Assembly: GCA_019916065.1 (NCBI GenBank)
Contig: CM034233.1
Span: forward strand, 13,411,573-13,475,572
Reading direction: 5' to 3'
Length of the DNA stretch: 64,000 bases
DNA from: Vitellaria paradoxa
Taxonomy: Eukaryota; Streptophyta; Magnoliopsida; Ericales; Sapotaceae
Part shown: positions 58,701 to 64,000 of the stretch, in pieces
How the letters are laid out: every line of letters begins with the position of its first letter
Numbering within the stretch: the stretch's first letter is position 1
Made by a program: the position numbers and the translations under genes
Notes under the pieces: generated by a model
The model's database searches: none
What the model saw: the letters and a program-made list of their open reading frames with translations, nothing else
What the model was told of the DNA's origin: nothing

Positions 58701-61700
58701 AATCCTAATCCTGATAGGAGATAGTAATCCTAATTATGATTGGATATACAAAATAAGGAATGGAATAATAATCCTAATTATGATATAAGGAAAGACATAA
58801 AATAAGGAAAGGCATAAAATAAGGGAAACTAATTATATACGATTATACATTACTAAATCTAACAGGTTAGATGTTTGTATTTTATTTCATATAAAATTGT
58901 TAAAAATTATATAAAATGATGTATGACAAAATTTTAGGAAAGAATCTTAAAAACTTTTAAAATTTTGTAGAACTTTTTGATTCAAATATCAGTCTAATTT
59001 TTTTTAAAAAAAAATTTCAAAATCCGTTAAAACACGCTATAATAATTTGTTTCCAACATATTTTGGCAAATTTTTTGAAAAAGTTTGAATTTTTTAAAGT
59101 TTGAAAAGTTGAAACTTTCGATTTTTTTTTTTTTTTGAGCTTTTAAAATTTCTTTAGAGCTCCAAGTACCCCTCAGTAATAGTGACACATTTGAAAAATT
59201 ACCTTCATTTTTATTACTTGATCAAATGCTTGTTTTTTCTATATAAATTTAATAACAGTATTTACCCGTATTTTTATTTTATATATTCAATTTTTCTATC
59301 CTACAAAACTTATATCACTCTTACCTCCAAACTCATTCTCCAAGCAAACATATTTATTGTCACCATCACACTCACTCTAGTTATATCCTCAAGTTATCTT
59401 CACAATCGCTTTATTCTCACAGCCAGTGAAATATATCCCAAAATACAAATTATTAACGCCGACATTAAACAGTAGGAAAGCATTAAAAATAGATATTTAT
59501 ATATATATATATACATATATATATAGCGATTTTCCAACTTTTTATGTAAATTTGGAAGCTGTTCAAAATCTATTTCAGAGTGGACCATGTGTAAGAAACT
59601 ACTTTGCAGTCGTTCCATGTTTCGCGTAATGAAGGATTGTTTCAACTTTTATTCATCAAATTTATTTCCATCATGTCTAATCGACGCTTTCCGCGGTGGA
59701 ATTACACTAATTATTGCAAGTGTTGCCATTATATTGTATAATGGCCACTTTCACGGTGGAATTCTGTGTATTAAACAATTTTTTGCCTAGTGTTTTGGCC
59801 ATTATGTTTAGCAGCCGGTACTTTTCATGGTGGAATTCTATGTAATTTCGTTTAATATACAGCAAAAGCCACTGCAACAAAAATTAAATTTATTGACACT
59901 ATTTAACGATTTTTTTGTGAATAAATAACATGATATTCTATATTTATGTTATTGTTTAAAAAGTGTTATTGAAACATAAATAAATTGGAGTGATTTAATG
60001 AAATTTTATGTAAGAATGTCATCCTTCACCTATTAATTGTGGCATTGTTATTAAATACTAAATAAATTATAATAATTTAATAACATTTTATTAAAAAACA
60101 CCACTATTTATTCAATAGTTGTGGCATTTTTTTAGGAAATGTTATTGAATCGTAAATTGTAATAATTTCATAATGCTTTATGAGAGAATGCAATCCTTTA
60201 TCTACTAGCTATGGCCCAATTAAGAAATGTCATTAAATAACAAACAGATTATAATGGTTTGATGACATGAATGTCATTTTTAGTTGAACAACGGTTATGG
60301 CACTTTTAAAAAATGTCATTAAATTCTAAATAAAATTTAGTTATTTAATGTCACTTCATTAGAGAATGTCACTATTTATTTAACAATTTTTTCACTCTCT
60401 TCTCCTTCATTATATCCTTTTTTTTTTTTTTTTGTTGTTGTTTTTTTTTTTTTCATTTACAAAGTTTTTATCTTTTTTGTGTCTCACAATGATAAAACAC
60501 TATAACTTCATTCTTTGGGGGGATACAAAACCACTAAGTCAAGTGTGGCATATAATTTTAAATGATGTGATGAACTCGTGACTTCCTAAAAGGGACCTAC
60601 TTGTTTATAAATTCAATATAATTATAAAATTTACTTATTTTAAATACATTCGATATTAAATAAATAACAAAAATAAAAATTAAATTAAATTAAAAATAAA
60701 AATACTTAAATAATAATTAGGTTATGTCTTTTATAATAATTAGATTTTAATGGCATTTATTAGTACCACACAAATACTTAATTATAGCACTTAAAGTGTC
60801 ATTTGAGGATCATATAAAAATACTTTTAAAGTAGTACAGTTTCTATAATGGCATTTCAAAGTACCACTAGTGAGTATATTTAGGGCCCATTTGGTGCGAT
60901 AAAAATTGCTGAAAATCTCTAAAATTCTCTAACACATTTTACACTCTTCGTACTTCGTGAAACAACTATAAATTTATATATGTCTACATATTCTAATAAC
61001 TTTTTACAAACTTTAATAAATTTTTTACAGACTCTAATAACATTTCACAAATCCCAATAACTTTTCTATAAATCCCAATAACTTTTCACATTTTTCAATA
61101 AATTCTGAAATAAAATCGTTCCGATGGACCAATAAAACTGTTCGGATGATTTTTTCTTCAAAAAACTGATGTAAAAGTCAAAAAATTTCACTAGTTATCT
61201 CTAAAAAATGTGATTTGGTGGCTGTGCATTAAATGCCAAAAATTACCCAAATCACATTTTTCATTACTTTTCGTCACACCAAACAGCCCCTTAATAACAT
61301 TTGAAAGTGTTGAAATAATGTATACTTTGGTGGTATTTAAAGTGTTATAAAAGAGATTAAGCCATTTTGCTAGAATGGCACTTTTAAGTACTACCAAGAG
61401 TACCACTAACACCTACCATGACATAAGTTTTGTATTTTTTAAAATTTTCATTAGTTAAAAAATGTTATTAAAAGTTTGTAGTAACAATTATGATTATCAT
61501 TAAATCTATATTTTGTTATAGTAAGTGCTAGTTTTGTGACTTATATTTATTAAACTTATTAGTAATAGATATATACATGTTTAAGCAAAACGAGTGCATT
61601 TGTACAAGTGCTCATTACGAGCTTGCTAGAAAAAATTGAGAGATGTACAGATCCAAAAAAAAGTTAGCTAGATGAATCGTTGTGTGTCGTTAAGAATTAT

Positions 61701-63126
61701 AAAAAATACAACATTGCAACAGGATGCTCATTGGCTTCACTGGTAAAAACAAAAACATAATTTTTCACTAAATTAGTTAATTTAATTATTTTTATTCTTC
61801 AAATCACATAGTTTTTCTTTCAATTTTCAATGGCCAATTAAATAAGTGTAAGAATTTTAAATATTTTTTTTTCATTTTCGATTTCTTAACAAAGTTTTGA
61901 TCTAAATATGGCCTAAAATAAAGAGTATCATTGTCACATTATTTTAATTATCTTTACATATAAATTTTATGATAAAATTACATAGTCATAAAATTTTACT
62001 TTTAGTAAGTAATTATTTAAAGTAATTGGCCTCTCATATATTCACATCACTCATTAAATATTTTTAATTATTATTTTTTTTATTGCATGGCAATAGCATT
62101 GTCCAATATAGAAAAAGAACGGCGCATGCGTAGTGCGCATAAAGAAAAAGTTGAAAGGGTTTTTTTAAGAATTTTTTAGAGATTATTTATTCTCCTATTG
62201 TAATAATTTCTTCATTGTTAAACTTAACCTGTTACAAATCATTTTCTACCATGTCCGATAATTAGTGCATACTAAATCATGCGACTACAATAAAAGTTGA
62301 AAAATCTTACACAGTAGGCCACAGCAAGAAGATTTAGGTTCCATCCAAGTTTCCAAGACGATATCTTCCTGTCAACTGCAACAGCCCAAAGGACTGACTG
62401 TATGCAGCTAAAGAAGCATTGCAGAGTTGTAAGCCGTAGTTTGTTTGGATATAGCTTAACCAGATGACCCTGCCAATGTAATCAGAACAATGGGGCGAGC
62501 AAATAAGCTAGAAAATCATTTAATTCCATCAATTGAGACGCGAGAAGCTAACTGATGATGAAGAATTAACCTGGGTTACGATCCACAATGACCATGCTGT
62601 CTGTCCTGAAAGTATTATAAGAGAACCTATTAAGCACTCCTCTTTTGATTTACAGTCCATCTTTGTTGATGGTTCCGAAATTCCCTTTTGGATAGCTGAT
62701 GCCGCTGGATGCAAAATTAGAGGTGGTCCCTTCACAAAAGTAATCACCACAGCCCCACAAACGCATAGTGTACAACCCAAAACCTTTGCCACTCCATGCC
62801 ACTGCCTTACGGAAATGCTTTCCATCCTGAATTAACCCACCCCCCCCCCCCCAAAAAAAAAAATAAAAAATGGGTCCATCAAAATTGAATAATTTTCAAT
62901 TTTCTTGTTCAAATTTTAGGTGTCTTTTTTTTTTTTTTTCATATATGTACCTGAAAATAGTGGCTATGATTAAGGTTATGGCAGGAATTGCATTAGCTGT
63001 CGCAGTAACAATTGTCGCAGGGAGGTAACTCATTCCAAGATTGAAGAGATTTATGCCAAGTGTAAGCCTGAAAAAAAAAGTTCTGTATTCAAGGAGGATA
63101 CATGCATATATAAAGTAAGAATAATT

Positions 63127-63168
<42 letters not shown>

Positions 63169-63594
63169 CGAGTAGCTAGTACCTACCCACACAAAGAAGC
63201 CAAGAAGATCTTACAGAGTAACTTAAATGGTAAGGCAGCAGATTTGTTTCTGGTTAAGGGGGGAAAAATGTTAATATATCAAAGTGAGGTCTGAAAGTAT
63301 CAAGAGCATCATAAATTGGCATACACACACAGAGGATAGGAAGGAAGCAAGTGAAAAGTTCAGTGGGGTAAATAATTAGTACCTCTCGAGGAAGAAAGCA
63401 AATGGAGCCAAGGCAAGAGTGGCAAAAGCTTGCCGATAAACTCCAAACACATAAGGGTTCATTCCTTTGGAAACTGCAGCCTTGGAGAACAAAGCCATGC
63501 CAGCAAACGCCGCAGTGCAGAAAACCATGCATATATAAGGCATGTGCTTCCTCATGTACATTAAAAGCCCAAGTACTACTGAACTGATCTTCAT
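52767..63594 (-). CDS. WAT1-related (nodulin MtN21/EamA-like) transporter
   Basis: Seven exons: 63594-63383, 63249-63187, 63067-62951, 62826-62571, 62469-62311, 53178-53027 and 52923-52767. All junctions agree in phase and give 371 residues, normal for the family. Signature pieces: [20 protein letters not shown] and [20 protein letters not shown] (exon 1), [20 protein letters not shown] and [14 protein letters not shown] (exon 3), [20 protein letters not shown] (exon 4), [20 protein letters not shown] and [18 protein letters not shown] (exon 6), [15 protein letters not shown] (exon 7). Together they form two EamA repeats with about ten membrane helices. Relatives move auxin (WAT1, tonoplast) or amino acids (UMAMITs), so the substrate here cannot be stated. 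Intron 5 is 9132 bp (53179-62310) and contains a copia element, a CACTA-like element and a Tourist MITE. No stop, frameshift or lost splice site was seen in the exons, so the gene may still work if the intron is spliced. Confidence 0.88.
53559..53818 (-). repeat. 3' LTR of the copia element
   Basis: 260 bp, TGTTAAG at the left edge and TCTAACA at the right edge on +. It differs from the other LTR by one substitution (ataaagaaag against ataaggaaag) and one missing A. Confidence 0.95.
53819..53832 (-). other. Polypurine tract of the copia element
   Basis: On the - strand the bases before the 3' LTR read TTTGAGGGGGG, the usual purine primer for plus-strand synthesis. Confidence 0.8.
53831..54824 (-). 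pseudogene. Copia reverse transcriptase (3' part) and RNase H, broken
   Basis: The frame 54824-54117 has the reverse-transcriptase core YVDDMIITG and the downstream [35 protein letters not shown] and [19 protein letters not shown] (start of RNase H). A frameshift near 54140 moves the rest to another frame (54151-53831) with [20 protein letters not shown] and HIEIDCHFI. The last part before the polypurine tract ends normally. The two frames overlap but do not join. Confidence 0.85.
54908..55303 (-). pseudogene. Copia reverse transcriptase N-terminal part, broken
   Basis: It carries the standard start of the copia RT domain: [55 protein letters not shown] and [17 protein letters not shown]. 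The frame is lost near 54960, so this part and the YVDD part are in different frames. Confidence 0.85.
55850..56791 (-). pseudogene. Copia GAG-pre-integrase and integrase, broken
   Basis: The frame 56791-56168 includes the zinc-binding region ([10 protein letters not shown] ... LSCQTAKQ) and the integrase core start ([30 protein letters not shown]). It is shifted near 56170 and again at a T-run near 56090. The next segment (56125-55850) has the integrase [20 protein letters not shown] stretch. The bridging residues are in yet another frame, so no complete integrase is encoded. The linker to the RT (55304-55849) is also out of frame in places. Confidence 0.8.
56710..58029 (-). pseudogene. Copia gag with zinc knuckle, broken
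   Basis: Pieces in three frames: 58029-57814 (gag start, [19 protein letters not shown]), 57697-57194 ([30 protein letters not shown]; the UBN2-type gag domain) and 57171-56710 ([15 protein letters not shown] zinc knuckle, then [13 protein letters not shown], the protease-side start). At least two frameshifts separate them. Confidence 0.8.
58586..58603 (-). other. Primer-binding site of the copia element
   Basis: On the - strand directly after the 5' LTR the sequence reads TGGTATCAGAGCAGAAGC, complementary to initiator Met tRNA, as in most plant copia elements. Confidence 0.9.
58604..58864 (-). repeat. 5' LTR of the copia element
   Basis: 261 bp, with TG..CA ends and 99% identity to the other LTR, which implies a young insertion. 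Confidence 0.95.
59870..61527. mobile_element. CACTA-like non-autonomous element (tentative)
   Basis: The left end CACTGCAACAAAAATTA and the right end, read in reverse (CACTTACTATAACAAAATAT), resemble CACTA termini. Between them, words such as aatgtcattaaata, tgtggcattgttatt and gttgtggcatttttt recur many times on both sides, like the subterminal repeats of En/Spm elements. No transposase and no clear 3-bp duplication were found. A Tourist MITE has inserted inside it. Confidence 0.4.
60883..61290. mobile_element. Tourist-like MITE family, copy 3
   Basis: The ends GGGCCCATTTGGTG and CACCAAACAGCCCC are inverted. TTA flanks both sides (60880-60882 and 61291-61293), the PIF/Harbinger target duplication. 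The interior matches the copies at 3082 and 32712. It lies in WAT1-related intron 5. Confidence 0.75.
63127..63165. repeat. (TG)n(AG)n microsatellite in WAT1-related intron 2
   Basis: About six TG then thirteen AG units, starting about 20 bases inside the intron from the exon 2 donor (GT at 63186-63185, - strand). Confidence 0.85.
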
Positions 63595-64000
63595 TTTGCA
63601 AGCAAACTACTCTTTTTCCTGATGACTTCCTATTTAATTTGCAGGTCTCTTTATAAGCGTAGTGCGCATTGAGGGTGCCTGTGGTTTTCCTCCAAGCGGT
63701 TACGACTACAAGACGAAAGGAAAAGCAGTAAATGATTCCGCAGCAAATTGCTGACATCAAACGCGATGTCCTGTGCCTCTGCATTCCAGCTAGCTTTTAA
63801 CATCTGGGGGGCATGGAAGGATCCCCGGCCGGGGGTTTATTTCTTAATTTGTTTACGGGCCTTAGGTTTTACGGTCAGTTCGGTAAATAAATAGTTGGGC
63901 TTAAAGCCTTCAAACCCTATCCCAGTAGAACAACAAGTTTAGTGGACCAGGCATTGGCCCAGAACTGTGTCCCGGGCAAGTTAATTGTACCTGATACCAT
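63595..64000. other. 5' flank of the WAT1-related gene, to window end
   Basis: Contains the probable - strand leader and promoter. A 12-base palindrome ccccggccgggg lies at 63823-63834. The last bases (ctgataccat) resemble a reversed copia primer-binding site, which may mean an LTR element begins just past the edge. No further gene seen. Confidence 0.4.

Larger units (their letters stand above)
53559..58864 (-). mobile_element. Ty1-copia LTR retrotransposon in WAT1-related intron 5
   Basis: A complete 5306-bp insertion with two near-identical LTRs, a primer-binding site, a polypurine tract and a perfect 5-bp target duplication GGTTA (53554-53558 and 58865-58869). Its pol pieces read on the - strand in the order gag, zinc knuckle, protease region, integrase, reverse transcriptase, RNase H. 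This is the copia order (integrase before reverse transcriptase). It lies in the same direction as the host gene. The coding part is broken by several frameshifts and stops. Confidence 0.95.

Noticed and set aside
63254..63784. A 176-codon - strand frame over WAT1-related exon 1
   Set aside because: Reads the transporter exon in the wrong frame. The 72-codon frame starting at 63594 has the EamA signature.

Overview
This window is nuclear DNA from a flowering plant, almost certainly a eudicot and perhaps woody. Four things point that way: plant-specific gene families, AT-rich spacer, multi-exon genes with GT..AG introns, and a dense load of short inverted-repeat elements, microsatellites and plant retroelements. 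There is no sign of bacterial organisation. The species cannot be named from the sequence. Exon boundaries given here were worked out by hand from splice signals, reading phase and remembered family consensus, not from transcripts.

Genes found, left to right: (1) a group A bZIP transcription factor of the GBF4 type, + strand, four exons over 7304-14495; (2) an early-nodulin-like phytocyanin, + strand, four exons over 20006-22823, whose GPI-anchor exon lies about 1.9 kb beyond the main body; (3) an HSP20-like, RTM2-type membrane-anchored protein, - strand, two exons over 23924-25232; (4) a ROH1/BYPASS1-like (DUF793) protein, - strand, one exon over 28936-30057; (5) a Tubby-like F-box protein, - strand, four coding exons over 42810-46662; (6) a small coiled-coil protein, - strand, 50977-51534, not firmly identified; (7) a WAT1-related (nodulin MtN21/EamA) transporter, - strand, seven exons over 52767-63594, split by a 9.1-kb intron. 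These are unrelated housekeeping, regulatory and transport genes with no sign of a shared pathway or cluster.

The spaces between and inside the genes are dominated by mobile DNA. The best-supported pieces are: a 1.49-kb Mutator-like element with about 115-bp inverted ends, a perfect 9-bp target duplication and gene-like cargo (4269-5760); a small Mutator-type element with a 9-bp duplication in bZIP intron 2; a SINE with an 18-bp target duplication (16042-16318); nested inverted-repeat elements in the last phytocyanin intron; a probable 2.85-kb solo LTR (37634-40487); a plastid psbC fragment inserted in a Tourist-like repeat (32763-33038); and a complete Ty1-copia element with 99% identical LTRs and a GGTTA target duplication inside the WAT1 gene (53559-58864). 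At least three copies of one Tourist-like family and several copies of two other short families are scattered through the window.

No CRISPR array, rRNA gene, canonical tRNA gene or operon was seen. No clearly new biological system was found. The most notable items are the candidate gene-capturing MULE, the plastid-DNA-in-MITE insertion, and the young copia insertion, in sense orientation, in a transporter intron that still keeps intact exons.
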